Positions 1-14,429 of a stretch of 64,000 nucleotides of DNA are shown here, piece by piece. This DNA comes from Archivesica marissinica (taxonomy: Eukaryota; Mollusca; Bivalvia; Venerida; Vesicomyidae): assembly GCA_014843695.1 (NCBI GenBank), contig CM026387.1:81771128-81835127 (forward strand), in the 5' to 3' direction. The position numbers and the translations under genes are program-made. Positions within the stretch are counted from its first letter, which is position 1. Each line of letters opens with the position of its first letter. Under the pieces are notes generated by a model, which saw only the letters and a program-made list of their open reading frames with translations, was not told the origin of the DNA and did no database searches.

Positions 1-3000
1 ATGATGGTCATTACAAATGCTGAGTGGGTCAGGCAGCTTACTGTAGGTCACATGACAGTAAGAAATGGCAGAAAAGTAACTACGATATGCATTTAACTTC
101 AGCTAGTGTGTCTTGAACAAGCACTGTGAGAGGACTACAAACTGTGCATTGCCTCTTGAAATATGACATTTCATCTTAGGGAGGTGAAGTTTGTTGCAAA
201 TATTAATAAATTACTGAAATATAACCACTCAAAAGCAATGAATATGCATATTTGTACCATATATTTTACTGAAATTCTTTTTGTGAGGCCCTTGATAGCT
301 ACTGGAACCAATTGCAAGCTTGTTTCAATTAAACAACACTATTTCCTAATGATAAAGGCAATTTTAACCATAACATACTCACACTGAAGGACAGAGATAT
401 CAATTATAAAGTATTAACACTAATAAAGGGAGGTAATTTGAACATACTAGCCTGCTTATAGGTTCCTATATGCCATTATTTACTCAGTACAATGAATTAT
501 TTATCATTTTTTGGGTTCATTTTATATCAAGCAATGTAAAATGACCACTTTCATTGTTTAACTGCATTCACATTGGGCTTACTGTGCCATAATAGGCATC
601 TTTAGTGAAGTTTCAATAAATCAAATCAAATGTTGTAGGTCTATACCAGCATAGTAATTCGTATCAACAGTAATTAGAATGAAAGCTCCCTAGAAAAGTG
701 CACCACAATAAGTACTGCGAAGGAAACCGACAAATTTTAAGAAGCGCACATGGAACCTAGGTGGCAGAATTTGCGACATATGTCGCTGAAGCCATTTATT
801 GACTCGCGTTATGTGAAAAACTGCATTTCTCCAGACCCTACTGTTGTATGTATTAGGAACTCCTTTGAATTATTATTTAAGCTTAAAATGGTTCTTAATG
901 TACACCATGAAGTAATTCCCAACTTGATAAACTAGTATATGTGATTCAGATGTTGCAAATATCTCAGCACAGTCTTTGTATCACAGAGCATAAGGACTAA
1001 TCTTCATTGTAAACAATACATAAACACCTCAGAACTATGTTATGTAACACCCTGCCTGTGCTCATATTGCATAGCTACCTATTGTTTCCAGCACTCACAC
1101 ATTCAAATCATATTGCCGGGCAGTTAATCAAGCTATACATTGAAAATAAGCCTCTCACTTGCAGCATTTTGGTGTGTAGTACTATTCAAATAACATCATT
1201 CTTTACATTGTCCTTTAAAGACAATTTTGTTTGGCATTTCATTTAATATAAAAGATATATACCATTACAATACACATTTCTGCACATAAATATGACTTTC
1301 TTATGTCTTCCACATCACCATTGCACAGCACATGCCTTCAAATGGGACACTATGCAGTGTGCTTAACATAGACTGTTGGCCATTTTTGCAATAGAACTCT
1401 AAATAAGACATTTATAATGTCGTCACATATTAATCTTTACACTAACAGTGTAATATTTCTCATGAATATATGAAATAATGTCTGCATGAGACAGACATAC
1501 CACATTTATAGTATTAGATAAGACATTGTGGTGATTAGAGACAATTATTTTACCCCACCCCCTGCAAAACAAGGGTTTTTTGAAGAATGAAACTAAATCT
1601 TGCACCAGGAAGCTACTGAAAGGAAATACTTATTTGCATGGAGCACACAATATGTCACACAGGCAAAAAGGAAGACAACAAACATGGCAAATGATGGTCA
1701 TTACAAATGCTGAGTGGGTCAGGCAGCTTACTGTAGGTCACATGACAGTAAGAAATGGCAGAAAAGTAACTACGATATGCATTTAACTTCAGCTAGTGTG
1801 TCTTGAACAAGCACTGTGAGAGGACTACAACTGTGCATTGCCTCTTGAAATATGACATTTCATCTTAGGGAGGTGAAGTTTGTTGCAAATATTAATAAAT
1901 TACTCAAATATAACCACTCAAAAGCAATGAATATGCATATTTGTGCCATATATTTTACTGACATTCTTTTTGTGAGGCCCTTGATAGCTACTGGAACCAA
2001 TTGCAAGCTTGTTTCAATTAAACAACACTATTTCCTAATGAAAAAAGCAATTTTAACCATAACATACTCACACTGAAGGACAGAGATATCAATTATAAAG
2101 TATTAACACTAATAAAGGGAGGTAATTTGAACATACCAGCCTGCTTATAGGTTCCTATATGCCATTATTTACTCAGTACAATGAATTATTTATCATTTTT
2201 TGGGTTCATTTTATATCAAGCAATGTAAAATGACCACTTTCATTGTTTAACTGCATTCACATTGGGCTTACTGTGCCATAATAGGCATCTTTAGTGAAGT
2301 TTCAATAAATCAAATCAAATGTTGTAGGTCTGAACCAGCATAGTAATTCTTATCAGCAGTAATTAGAATGAAAGCTCCCTAGAAAATTGCACCACAATAA
2401 GTACTGCGAAGGAAACCGACAAATTTTAAGAAGCGCACATGGAACCTAGGTGGCAGAATTTGCGACATATGTCGCTGAAGCCATTTATTGACTCGCGTTA
2501 TGTGAAAAACTGCATTTCTCCAGACCCTACTGTTGTATGTATTAGGAACCCCTTTGAATTATTATTTAAGCTTAAAATGGTTCTTAATGTACACCATGAA
2601 GTATTTCCCAACTTGATAAACTAGTATATGTGATTCAGATGTTGCAAATATCTCAGCACAGTCTTTGTATCACAGAGCATAAGGACTAATCTTCATTGTA
2701 AACAATACATAAACACCTCAGAACTATGTTATGTAACACCCTGCCTGTGCTCATATTGCATAGCTACCTATTGTTTCCAGCACTCACACATTCAAATCAT
2801 ATTGCCGGGCAGTTAATCAAGCTATACATTGAAAATAAGCCTCTCCCAGGCAGCATTTTGGTGTGTAGTACTATTCAAATAACATCATTCTTTACATTGT
2901 CCTTTAAAGACAATTTGTTGGGGCATTTCATTTAATATAAAAGATATATACCATTACAATAAACATTTTTGCACATAAATATGACTTTCTTATGTCTTCC

Positions 3001-4596
3001 ACATCACCATTGCACAGCACATGCCTTCAAATGGGACACTATGCAGTGTGCTTAACATAGACTGTTGGCCATTTTTGCAATAGAACTCTAAATAAGACAT
3101 TTATAATGTCGTCACATATTAATATTTACACTAACAGTGTCATATTTCTCATGAATATATGAAATAATGTCTGCATGAGACAGACATACCACATTTATAG
3201 TATTAGATAAGACATTGTGGTGATTAGAGACAATTATTTTACCCCACCCCCCTGCAAAACAAGGGTTTTTTGAAGAATGAAACTAAATCTTGCACCAGGA
3301 AGCTACTGAAAGGAAATACTTATTTGCATGGAGCACAAAAAATGTCACACAGGCAAAAAGGAAGACAACAAACATGGCAAATGATGGTCATTACAAATGC
3401 TGAGTGGGTCAGGCAGCTTACTGTAGGTCACATGACAGTAAGAAATGGCAGAAAATTAACTACGATATGCATTTCACTTCAGCTAGTGTGTCTTGAACAA
3501 GCACTGTGAGAGGACTACAACTGTGCATTGCCTCTTGAAATATGACATTTCATCTTAGGGAGGTGAAGTTTGTTGCAAATATTAATAAATTACTGAAATA
3601 TAACCACTCAAAAGCAATGAATATGCATATTTGTGCCATATATTTTACTGAAATTCTTTTTGTGAGGCCCTTGATAGCTACTGGAACCAATTGCAAGCTT
3701 GTTTCAATTAAACAACACTATTTCCTAATGAAAAAAGCAATTTTAACCATAACATACTCACACTGAAGGACAGAGATATCAATTATAAAGTATTAACACT
3801 AATAAAGGGAGGTAATTTGAACATACCAGCCTGCTTATAGGTTCCTATATGCCATTATTTACTCAGTACAATGAATTATTTATCATTTTTTGGGTTCATT
3901 TTATATCAAGCAATGTAAAATGACCACTTTCATTGTTTAACTGCATTCACATTGGGCTTACTGTGCCATAATAGGCATCTTTAGTGAAGTTTCAATAAAT
4001 CAAATCAAATGTTGTAGGTCTATACCAGCATAGTAATTCTTATCAGCAGTAATTAGAATGAAAGCTCCCTAGAAAATTGCACCACAATAAGTACTGCAAA
4101 GGAAACCGACACATTTTAAGAAGCGCACATGGAACCTAGGTGGCAGAATTTGCGACATATGTCGCTGAAGCCATTGATTGACTAGCGTTATGTGAAAAAC
4201 TGCATTTCTCCAGACCCTAATGTTGTATGTATTAGGAACCCCTTTGAATTATTATTTAAGCTTAAAATGATTCTTAATGTACACCATGAAGTAATTCCCA
4301 ACTTGATAAACTAGTATATGTGATTCAGATGTTGCAAATATCTCAGCACAGTCTTTGTATCACAGAGCATAAGGACTAATCTTCATTGTAAACAATACAT
4401 AAACACCTCAGAACTATGTTATGTAACACCCTGCCTGGGCTCATATTGCATAGCTACCTATTGTTTCCAGCACTCACACATTCAAATCATATTGCCGGGC
4501 AGTTAATCAAGCTATACATTGAAAATAAGCCTCTCACAGGCAGCATTTTGGTGTGTAGTACTATTCAAATAACATCATTCTTTACATTGTCCTTTA

Positions 4597-5055
4597 GGTC
4601 AGACACCGCTATTGCAATTTCCATAGGCCACCATTATAACACACAGTGCAATTAGATTTTCCCCAAAAATAGTTTGGCACAAAAGAGAGTAGTTTTCAAC
4701 AGAATGGCCTTTGAGCCACAGGAAAATGTCAACTTTCAATAGGGTTGACCGATTGCGTTTTTTTATATTTCCCACTAAAGGCACCCACCCCCTACTCTGA
4801 AGGTAATTTGGTGGTGAATGTTGCACTGACACCTGCATTTATAATATGCTGTTTATTTGTCACCAAATAGTCTGCAAATATTTTTAAATATTCCAAAATG
4901 CAGCTCATATATTGTATTTTAATATTTAGAAGTCATTTTCACTATTTGTGACAATACCTACTCAGCCAATCAGTTCATGTATCAATAACTCTTAAGGGCT
5001 TCCCTACACTTTTTCAACCAATCCCAGACCACTATATCAATAACACCGTCTGACC
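4597..5055. mobile_element. TA-flanked MITE inserted in satellite unit 3
   Basis: Starts GGTCAGAC and ends GTCTGACC. Units 1 and 2 read cctttaaag at this point, and here the same site reads ccttta[element]taaag, so the target TA is duplicated. The length is 459 bp and there is no coding potential. TA duplication with short TIRs is typical of Tc1/mariner-type non-autonomous elements; the family assignment is inference. Confidence 0.85.
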
Positions 5056-8000
5056 TAAAGACAATTTTATTTTGCGTTTCATTTTTTCATTTAATATAAT
5101 AGATATATACCATTACAATAAACATTTCTGCACATAAATATGACTTTCTTATGTCTTCCACATCACCATTGCACAGCACATGCCTTCAAATGGGACACTA
5201 TGCAATGTGCTTAACATAGACTGTTGGCCATTTTAGCAATAGAACTCTAAATAAGATAATTTATAATGTCGTCACATATTAATCTTTACACTAACAGTGT
5301 AATATTTCTCATGAATATATGAAATAATGTCTGCCTGAGACAGACATACCACATTTATAGTATTAGATAAGACATGGTGGTGATCATGGACCATTATTTT
5401 ACCCCACCCCCTGCAAAACAAGGGTTTTTTGAAGAATGGAACTAGGAAGCTACTGAAAGGAAATAATTATTTGCATGGAGCAGAAAAAATGTCACACAGA
5501 CAAAAAGGCTGAGTGGGCCAGGCAGCTTACTGTAGGTCACATGACAGTAAGAAATGGCAGAACAGTAATTACAAGATGCATTTAACTTCAGATAGTGTGT
5601 CTTGATCAAGCACTGTAAGAGGTATACAACTATGTACTGCCACTTGAAATATGACATTTCATCTTAGGGAGGTGAACTATGTTGTAAATATTAATAAATG
5701 ACTGAAATATAACCACTCAAAAGCAATGCATATGCATATTTGTGCCATATATTTTACTGAAATTCTTTTTGTGAGGCCCTTGATAGCTACTGGAACCAAT
5801 TGCAAGCTTGTTTCAATTAAACAACACTATTTCCAAATGAAAAAAGCAAATTTAACCACAACATACTCACACTGAAGGACACAGATATCAATTATAAAGT
5901 ATTAACACTAATTAAAGGGAGGGAATTTTAACACACCAGCCTGCTTATAGGTTCCTATATGCTATTATTTACTCAGTACAATGAATTATTTATTATTTTT
6001 GGGTTCATTTTTATATCAGACAATGTAAAATGACCACTTTTCATTATTTAACTGCATTCACATTGGGCTTATTGTGCCATACTAGGCATCTTTAATAAAT
6101 CAAATCCAATGTTGTAGGTCTGAACCAGCATAGTAATTATTATCAACAGTAATTAGAATGAAAGTTCCCTGGAAAATTGCACCACAATAAGTACTGCGAA
6201 GGAAACCGACACATTTTAACAAGCGCACGTGGAACCTAGGTGGCAGAATTTGCGACATATGTCGCTGAAGCCATTTATTGACTCACGGATATGTGAAAAA
6301 CTGCATTTCTCCAGGCCCTACTGTTGTATGTATTAGAAACCCCTTTGAATTATTATTTAAGCTTAAAATGGTTCTCAATGTACACCATGAAGTAATTCCC
6401 AACTTGATAAACTAGTATATGTGATTCAGATGTTGCAAATATCTCAGCACAGTCTTTGTATCACAGAGAATAAGGACTAATCTTCATTGTAATCAATCCA
6501 TAAACACCTCAGAACTATGTTATGTAACACCCTGTCTGGGCTCATATTGCATAGCTACCTATTGTTTCCAGCACTCACACATTCAAATCAAGCTGTTAAT
6601 TGAAAACAAGCCTCTCCCAGGCAGCATTTTGTTGTGTAGTACTTTTTAAATAACATCATTCTTTACAGTGTCCTTTAAAGACAATTTTATTTTGCGTTTC
6701 ATTTAATATAATAGATATATACCATTACAATAAACATTTCTGCACATAAATATGACTTTCTTATGTCTTCCACATCACCATTGCACAGCAAATGCCTTCA
6801 AATGGGACACTATGCAGTGTGCTTAACATAGACTGTTGGCCATTTTAGCAATAGAACTCTAAATAAGACATTTATAATGTCGTCACATATTAATCTTTAC
6901 ACTAACAGTGTAATATTTCTCATGAATATATGAAATAATGTCTGCCTGAGACAGACATACCACATGTATAGTATTAGATGATAAGACATTTTGGTGATCA
7001 GGGACCATTATTTTACCCCACCCCCTGCAAAACAAGGTTTTTTTTGAAGAATGGAACTAAATCTTGCACCAGGAAGCTACTGAAAGGAAATAATTATTTG
7101 CATGGAGCAGAAAAAATGTCACACAGACAAAAAGGAAGACAACAAACATGGCAAATGATGGTCATTACAAATGCCGAGTGGGTCAGGCAGCTTACTGTAG
7201 GTCACATGACAGTAAGATATGGCAGAAAAGTAATTACAAGATGCATTTAACTTCAGATAGTGCGTCTTGAACAAGCACTGTATGAGGTCTACAACTATGT
7301 ACTGCCACTTGAAATATGACATTTCATCTTAGGGAGGTGAAGTTTGTTGTAAATATTAATAAATGACTGAAATATAACCACTCAAAAGCAATGCATATGC
7401 ATATTTGTGCCATATATTTTACTGAAATTCTTTTTGTGAGGCCCTTGATAGCTACTGGAACCAATTGCAAGCTTGTTTCAATTAAACAACACTATTTCCT
7501 AATGAAAAAAGCAAATTTAACAACAACATACTCACACTGAAGGACACAGATATCAATTATAAAGTATTAACACTAATAAAGGGAGGTAATTTGAACACAC
7601 CAGCCTGATTATAGGTTCCTATATGCTATTATTTACTCAGTACAATGAATTATTTATCATTTTTGGGTTCATTTTATATCAGACAATTTAAAATGACCAC
7701 TTTTCATTATTTAACTGCATTCACATTGCGCTTATTGTGCCATAATAGGCATCATTAGTGAAGTTTCAATGAATCAAATCCAAGGTTGTAGGTCTGAACC
7801 AGCATAGTAATTATTATCACCAGTAATTAGAATGAAAGTTCCCTGGAAAATTGCACCACAATAAGTACTGCGAAGGAAACCGACAAATTTTAACAAGCGC
7901 ACATGGAACCTAGGTGACAGAATTTGCGAAATATGTCGCTGAAGCCATTTATTGACTCGCGGCTATGTGAAGAACTGCATTTCTCCAGGCCCTACTGTTG

Positions 8001-8369
8001 TATGTATTAGAAACCCCTTTGAATTATTAGTTAAGCTTAAAATGGTTCTCAATGTACACCATGAAGTAATTCCCAACTTGATAAACTAGTATATGTGATT
8101 CAGATGTTGCAAATATCTCAGCACAGTCGTTGTATCACAGAGAATAAGGACTAATCTTCATTGTAATCAATACATAAACACCTCAGAACTGTTATGTAAC
8201 ACCCTGCCTGGGCTCATATTGCATAGCTACCTATTGTTTCCAGCACTCACACATTCAAATCATATTGCCGGGCAGTTAATCAAGCTATACATTGAAAATA
8301 AGCCTCTCCCAGGCAGCATTTTGGTGTGTAGTACTATTCAAATAACATCATTCTTTACATTGTCCTTTA

Positions 8370-8895
8370 GGTCAGACACCGCTATTGCAATTTCCATAGG
8401 CCACCATTATAACACACTGTGCCATTAGATTTTCCCCAAAAATAGTTTGCACAAAAGAGAGTAGTTTTCAACAGAATGGCCTTTGAGCCACAGGAAAATG
8501 TCAACTTTCAATGGGGTTGACCTATTGCGTTTTTTTATATTTCCCACTAAAGGCACCCACCCCCTACTCTGAAGGTAATTTGGTGGTGAATGTTGCACTG
8601 ACACCTGCATTTATAATATGCTGTTTATTTGTCACCAAATAGTCTGCAAATATTTTTAAATATTCCAAAATGCAGCTCATATATTGTATTTTAATATTTA
8701 GAAGTCATTTTCAATATTTGTGACAATACCTACTCAGCCAATCAGTTCATGTATCAATAACTCTTAAGGGCTTCTTTACACTTTTTCAACCAAATACCTA
8801 CTCAGCCAATCAGTTCATGTATCAATAACTCTTAAGGGCTTCTTTACACTTTTTCAACCAATCCCAGACCACTATATCAATAACACCGTCTGACC
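8370..8895. mobile_element. Second MITE copy, at the satellite array edge
   Basis: The same GGTCAGAC...GTCTGACC element sits at the same unit position as the copy at 4597. It carries an internal tandem duplication of about 67 bp (around 8725-8860, the part reading aatacctactcagccaatc twice). After the right end the sequence is gtaacagcc and not the expected TA plus satellite, so this element marks the array boundary. Confidence 0.85.
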
Positions 8896-9394
8896 GTAAC
8901 AGCCAAATGGGCATATACGCCATATTTGGTCATATCTCCTCCCACTTATGCAAATATTTCAATTGGAAAGCCTTTGCTCTGTTCATACAAGACCGTAATA
9001 TACAGGACATATTTTGGGGTCAGTTTTTTATCGGAACACCGATTGCGCAATAATGCGCAGTAAAGATGCGTGGTGGTTGCTACTATGAGTAATATGAAAA
9101 TAGGCACTGCTCATAGGGGCTACATGTGACAAGTGTATTGTCTGATGAAAATGGGAAAATTAAAAGTACATATCGGGAAAAGTACTATTAATTCTAGTAA
9201 TTAGAAGATCCGACGTTGCAGATAATGCAGGAAATTGCGTTTACGATACCTGCATTCCAATTTCCCCCACGAGGGATCATGCCCCGGACCCTATCTATCT
9301 ATCTAGCGACCCCCCTAGCGGCCGATGGGCATTCTGGCCCTAGAAACGACCCCCCCCCCCATAAGAAATGCTGGCTACGGGCCTGTGTATGCGC

Positions 9395-9500
9395 ACAGTA
9401 TGTGATCGCCAGACCGGACAAGTGGGTTTACTCCGGGTACTCCGGTTTCCTCCCACAATAAGGACGCAAAATCTTCAATGAGTTGAAGAAGGCCTGTTAA
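9395..9500 (+). mobile_element. SINE core fragment (family D-like)
   Basis: The segment with gtactccggtttcctcccac matches the core of the family-D SINEs at 58724, 60275 and 44385. No tRNA-like head or target duplication is visible, so this is a decayed fragment. Confidence 0.5.
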
Positions 9501-9901
9501 TGGCAGAAGTATAGAGTTGACCCGGCATATGCAGAGACTTACCCGAATCCAGGAGTACACAGGAACAGTCTTTAGTTTTACTGTTAGCAGTTCAATTGTA
9601 GTTATTAATCATAAATGTCCATTGACGCTTTGACTGGCGTGAAATGAAAATATACATGACTCGACTTGCAGGAAATATACCCCCAGGCCAAGTGGCATAT
9701 CCAGATTCACACCTGTCGGTATATCCTCCATCCGAATCACTGACACTCGTAGACTGTCTCAGTGTCTGTTTTCAATCCATGGTCGACACACCTGCTTGTT
9801 CTAGGATCCAATGTTCTCATGAATTTAACGCACCGTACATACATGTTCGACGTCGTTGGAAATGGCGCTGAACTGCACGGTCATGACGTTGTAATATTGT
9901 C

Positions 9902-9909
9902 TGACGTCA
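9902..9909. promoter_or_regulatory. Palindromic CRE-like site TGACGTCA
   Basis: A perfect 8-bp TGACGTCA palindrome lies in a locally GC-richer region. CREB/ATF factors bind this sequence. No adjoining gene start was found, so function is unproven. Confidence 0.25.
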
Positions 9910-10321
9910 TTTCGATAACGTTAGAGCTCGTGACCGTGTGAAACGTGCGCTCGAGCTTTTGCTTCACTTTTTCCAATCGCTTACATTTGTTCCGAAAATA
10001 ACCGAAAACATCCGGAAATACCCGAGTGTACAACGTGTGTTATCAATGGACGGGAAACCCGTTGGTTTTGACGTGTTGGCCGTTTTATTTTCAACAGTAA
10101 CGGATGGACCGGGGGAAAAACGAACTCTTCAACAAAAGATCAACTTTATTGATGCACTTTCGATTGGCTAAAATTTAGCACCAAATACAAACAAACCAAT
10201 GAATTTCAGCTGGAAATACAATCATCCAATCGCTGTCAACGAAGTTACTATGCCTACACGTTTCTATTTAAAGACAATTTCCCCGATATGCCGATTCGTA
10301 GGCCAGAATTTGATGCAAAAC

Positions 10322-10421
10322 CATAGGTCCGTTATTCAGAAAGTTGAAAATACATTACAGCGTTTGTGCGCATGTGCGTAGCTAGAAACACCCGGTTGTC
10401 GCGGAATGGTTCATGTCGCGC
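10322..10421. repeat. Dispersed hairpin-element arm, copy of 44103-44213
   Basis: The sequence from ataggtccgttattcag through tagctagaaacacccggttg is the reverse complement of 44103-44213, which is the left part of a complete hairpin element. Only one arm survives here. Confidence 0.7.
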
Positions 10422-10429
10422 ATACTAGG

Positions 10430-12615
10430 ATGGCGCTAGAATTTGAGTAGCCAAATCTGCCAAAATGCTGAAAACACACTATTAATATATTTAAGATATA
10501 TTTGATCCTCAAATTGCCAAAAAGATACTACTTTTAAAATAATTCTTTAAATACCAATGGCGATTTTGGCGACCTGTAGTGCCATCCTAGGCACTGACGG
10601 ACAGTCCAAATACTGTGTGCCACCAGCTCTTTGTTACAAATGTACTTGTGGTATAAAAATTATGTAAACACACATTGTTAGTTTCAGGTAAATAGTTCTC
10701 ATGTCGCCTGAAAAGAAGGAGTCGTGAGCAATGTGCTGAGGAATGGATCTCAGAGGAGTGTGATCCACCTGGATTGAGAGTGGACACGTTTCCATTAAAA
10801 GGTAAATTTATTTGATGACTTCAGTATTTATTAATACGTTTTCTATCAAACTGCACCGTTCTAGAGAGTAGACACATACCGTATTTATTATAATAAACGC
10901 CCCCGGGGCTATGCAATTCTTGGTCATAAAAATCACTGCATTCTACACAAAAACTGCCAAACACAATATTTTAAATGACTTGTATTTAAAGTGAAAATAA
11001 CATTTAATATGGCATAAAACAAAACTATTATAAAACATCTAACAGAAAAATGTTGTTATTTTAGCATAGTGACATTGACCTTGGTCCGATGAACCCCACA
11101 TTCAATAGGCACATTCAGTTCATCGATATGAATGTACATGTGAATAAGGGTGCAATGATACATCAATATATTTTAGTCACGATACGATACATCGATACGT
11201 TCAGACCGTATCGATACACAAACGATACATTGTTGGTGAAAATAGTGTTTAAAATACTATCACTGACCTGCATTTGTTACATGTACAAAGGTTCCTATTT
11301 AATGCTGTAATGTGTCTGTATGTCGTTTAAACCGTTTAAAAATCAGTATTTCCTGTGACTTCCTCTCAAATATATGTTACATGCATGGAAACCGAAAGTC
11401 GTCAAACATACAATGTTTTACTGGACTAGCGATTTAGCCAAATTATTCATTATTAAATGGCCACCAGCCGTTGCGATCGGCGAGGTTAATAGAAATGACA
11501 ATCACTGTGGCTTTTCTACAACTTGTTCGTTTACGTGCATGTCAGAATTCATGGTCTACATGTTGCTAAATAGAAGGTAGAAATAAAATTAATATTGCTA
11601 CATAACAATGCTTATCATCATCACATTTTGGCATCTCCGATTTACGAACTTGTCGTATTTGATTGGCAGGTCAGAAACCGATTCGATTCGCAACTTTTCA
11701 ACATTAATATTCATTTAGTCATGACGTCAACAAACACCATAGATCATTAGCTTTAACTTAAGCATTAATGCGGATTCCTAGTTTTATCATTACACGCAAC
11801 ATGTCGACAACATGAATGTGGCGGCTATCATTCAATGATCAATCAATGGCCAGCTGCATGCGCCAACCTTGAATTTAATTGACTCATAATTTCACATGCT
11901 TTGAAGTTCGCCGACACTCACTTTCGTAGATGCATTGTTTTGATATATCCATGGTCACTGCACGTAACATTGCTTATGTGACTCACCTTTGGACTTTCCC
12001 GTGAACATTGACGTTACTGGATTATGAACTATATTGGCGCAAAACGGTATGGGTACGAAGCGACCAGGTGGCGTGTTATCTCGCAATCAGGTCTGAGGCA
12101 TGAGGTGGACTTTTGAAATTACGCATCAGTAAACGGAAGACAAACTTCCACATCGTTTTTATAATCTTATCTAAGCTTTGTCACTCAAGAAATATGGGTC
12201 TGTTGTCTGTAAAAAAATTAAGATTGAATCAAAACCTCTTTTTTTCACGTCGGACAATGGGTCCGAAAGTTTACATAATTTCGTCAGGACTGCTTCATTT
12301 TTTTATCGTCTGTCCAACGGGTCCGACGCTTTTCGACAAGTATGCTACAAAAGCCGAAAGTTTGCGAAATATTTGGTGCAACGTGGAAGGATGTTTTGAC
12401 AACTATACGTTTTGACATGAGGACGTTTCAACTTAACAACAACAAATATATAATAATGATAAGAACAATGGCTGGAAAAGTTGTTCCCGCTGGGGGGGGC
12501 CTTGTATAGTGGCCTTGCTGTTACAGCCCTACCGACATGTATATACTTGTACTCACGGAAAACCCACATCGTCTCACGATCCAGACAGTGATAAATAACA
12601 TATAGAGACAGATGA
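10430..12615. other. No gene recognised
   Basis: AT-rich DNA with short low-complexity stretches (cgatacgatacatcgatac-like around 11160-11230) and two ORFs overlapping at 12113-12415 without any domain. I see nothing I can name. Confidence 0.4.
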
Positions 12616-12619
12616 CTCA

Positions 12620-12880
12620 GGAATTTGGTACAGGGTTATATCGGGGGAGGGGGGCATAGAAAATTCAGTGCAAGAAATGCAGTTTCGAGCCATTTATTTT
12701 GAACATTTTCCCGGGGAGCATTCCCATCGGACCCCGTAGCCAACTCTGCTCTTTGAGCTCAAAATTGCTTCTCAAACCTCAAAAATGTGCAGGCAGTATC
12801 CCCACAAACTTGCTGAGAATGCAGTTTCAGACCATTTATCTTTAAAAAAATTCTCTAGGAAGCATGCCCCCAGACAGCTT
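12620..12880. repeat. Two degenerate copies of a dispersed repeat
   Basis: The motif atgcagttt..ccattta followed by a purine-rich tail and gcatgcccccagac-like end appears twice, at about 12678-12745 and 12815-12878. It looks like the worn end of a dispersed element. Confidence 0.45.
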
Positions 12881-12887
12881 AAGCTAT

Positions 12888-14240
12888 ATATATTATAACT
12901 ATATGTTTTAAAGTGGGCTATGAGGACTGCTGTAATCTCGTGCTGTAATCTCAGTGTGTGTTTGGTTTTCATATCGCCAACTGTCACTCACACAGGAATT
13001 TGTGTCAGCGACAGTCAGGGGTAGACTGGGTGAATACAATATCCGGTGAACATATACTTCTAAGGTGTCTAAGATTGCATATCTATATATATAAAAATAT
13101 GTTTACCATTTCTAATACGACGAGAATACCTTGTTACATGTGAATATCACGTTATACTGTAATACTGTGATCTACATGTCACAAGACAATAAAGTCTTGC
13201 ACCCATATCCATGGATCCAGTATCCAACATTATGCATTAAAATTACAGAGCTATGGACTAAAATACTTTTAGTTAAGACTACGAAGTTTAAAATATGTGT
13301 ACTAAGAAGATTAAGAGCAAGTGGACTGTCTTAATATGTATCTGTACTATGATAGTTCATAACTTATCCCCCAAGTACATATAATTATAACCAGTCATAC
13401 AGATATATAGCCTGTAATAACAAATCTCCCATATACATGGGAAATTATAATTCAAATTGTGTTTATATATTACATTTGTGTCCTCGGCCCACTATGTCGT
13501 TTGGACATCTTTTTTAACATTTTAAGAAAGATCAAACTAATATGGGTTACCCCTAAAAACATAAATATATAACTAAACCCATATTTCTTTGCAGTAAGCT
13601 GCAATAAGTGAAAGTTCCTTTTCACTTGAAACATAGTAGGTTACTGAGGATGTGATTTTGTGTTCCCTCCCTCATATTCCCTCTCCCATGTTTTATATTT
13701 CCCCGTGTACTGGGATCAATAATTGTTATAAAATAACAACTATACCCTTGTGTGACAACATTTATGATCAGTACGTTAAAAAACACTTCCGTAGCAATTC
13801 CAACGGTCTCCTTAGTAGAGCCAGTAAAATTGTAATAATGTTTGAAATATACTCAAGTATTTACATGAAAAAGACAGTCACACAGGGAATAGCCAAACAA
13901 ATAATAACCGTAGATCCTTGTCGAATGAAAAAACTTGTATGGCAGTAATCCGGTTCGGTTGTTCATGCTTACTTGGAGATAGACCGACAGCACGCAGGCA
14001 TTTTTTGCGACAAGACTATTCCCATTGATAGGCGGCTTGCTGTCATAATGTTCCTATCTATGCTTCTTTTACTAAATTAAATTAAACTGGATTCTTGCAT
14101 GGATTTGGACAATGAAGAATTACATAAAAAGGTGACCTGAAATGATAATTGAAATTTCCTTGAACACCCTAGTATAATTCCAGGGATAAAGTATCATTTT
14201 TGCAAGAATTTTGAGATATATGTTCATATTATCATTCCTC
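12888..14240. repeat. Left arm of a large inverted repeat
   Basis: This stretch is the reverse complement of 17882-19287. Landmarks include the gattacagca block near 12930, gtcagcgacagtc near 13003, gatgtgattttgtgttccct near 13650 and attccaggga near 14178. Each has its inverted counterpart in the right arm in the same order. Substitutions and small indels show the arms are not recent. A 98-codon frame at 13652 is paired with a frame on the other arm and has no known domain. Confidence 0.9.
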
Positions 14241-14429
14241 TGCCTCAGGAATGTGTACCGAGTTGACCTTTGTTAGCGTGGGGATCAAAATACAGACCAG
14301 AAAGGGTTATTTCAGGTGCGGATCTAGGGGGTAAGGGGAAATTATAACAGCTTGCAATAAGTATAGTGTTATATTCTATACATTTTAGGATATTTATCCC
14401 AAGAAGCACTCACAGGATAGTTTGACTGA

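Larger units (their letters stand above)
1..8895. repeat. 1,690-bp satellite array, five units
   Basis: The block starting with atgatggtca at 1 recurs at 1691 and 3381, a period of exactly 1,690 bp with only scattered substitutions between the first three units. Unit 4 starts near 5509 after loss of about 39 bp at the junction, and unit 5 at 7155. Units 4 and 5 are more diverged and share variants such as atgcatatgc where units 1-3 read atgaatatgc. Unit 5 stops at the inserted element at 8370 and the rest of the unit is absent. Each unit yields the same 60-90 residue open frames, but these have no recognisable domain, are interrupted between units and look non-coding. The window begins inside the array, so its true size is unknown. 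Confidence 0.95.
8896..10300. other. Non-repetitive-looking stretch, no gene recognised
   Basis: No exon or known protein is visible. A GC-richer part (9210-10170) holds an open frame of 77 codons at 9938 with no recognisable domain, a C-tract at 9350-9360 and a palindromic CRE-like site at 9902. This part could be a promoter-proximal region, but nothing confirms that. Confidence 0.4.

Noticed and set aside
163..8428. Repeated 60-90-codon open frames in the satellite (starting MTFHLREVKF, MLCNTLP and so on)
   Set aside because: They recur only because the DNA repeats, differ by stops and shifts between units, lack domains and have no splice or start context.
13652..13948. 98-codon frame in the left inverted arm as a gene
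   Set aside because: No domain, and the counterpart on the other arm is disrupted.
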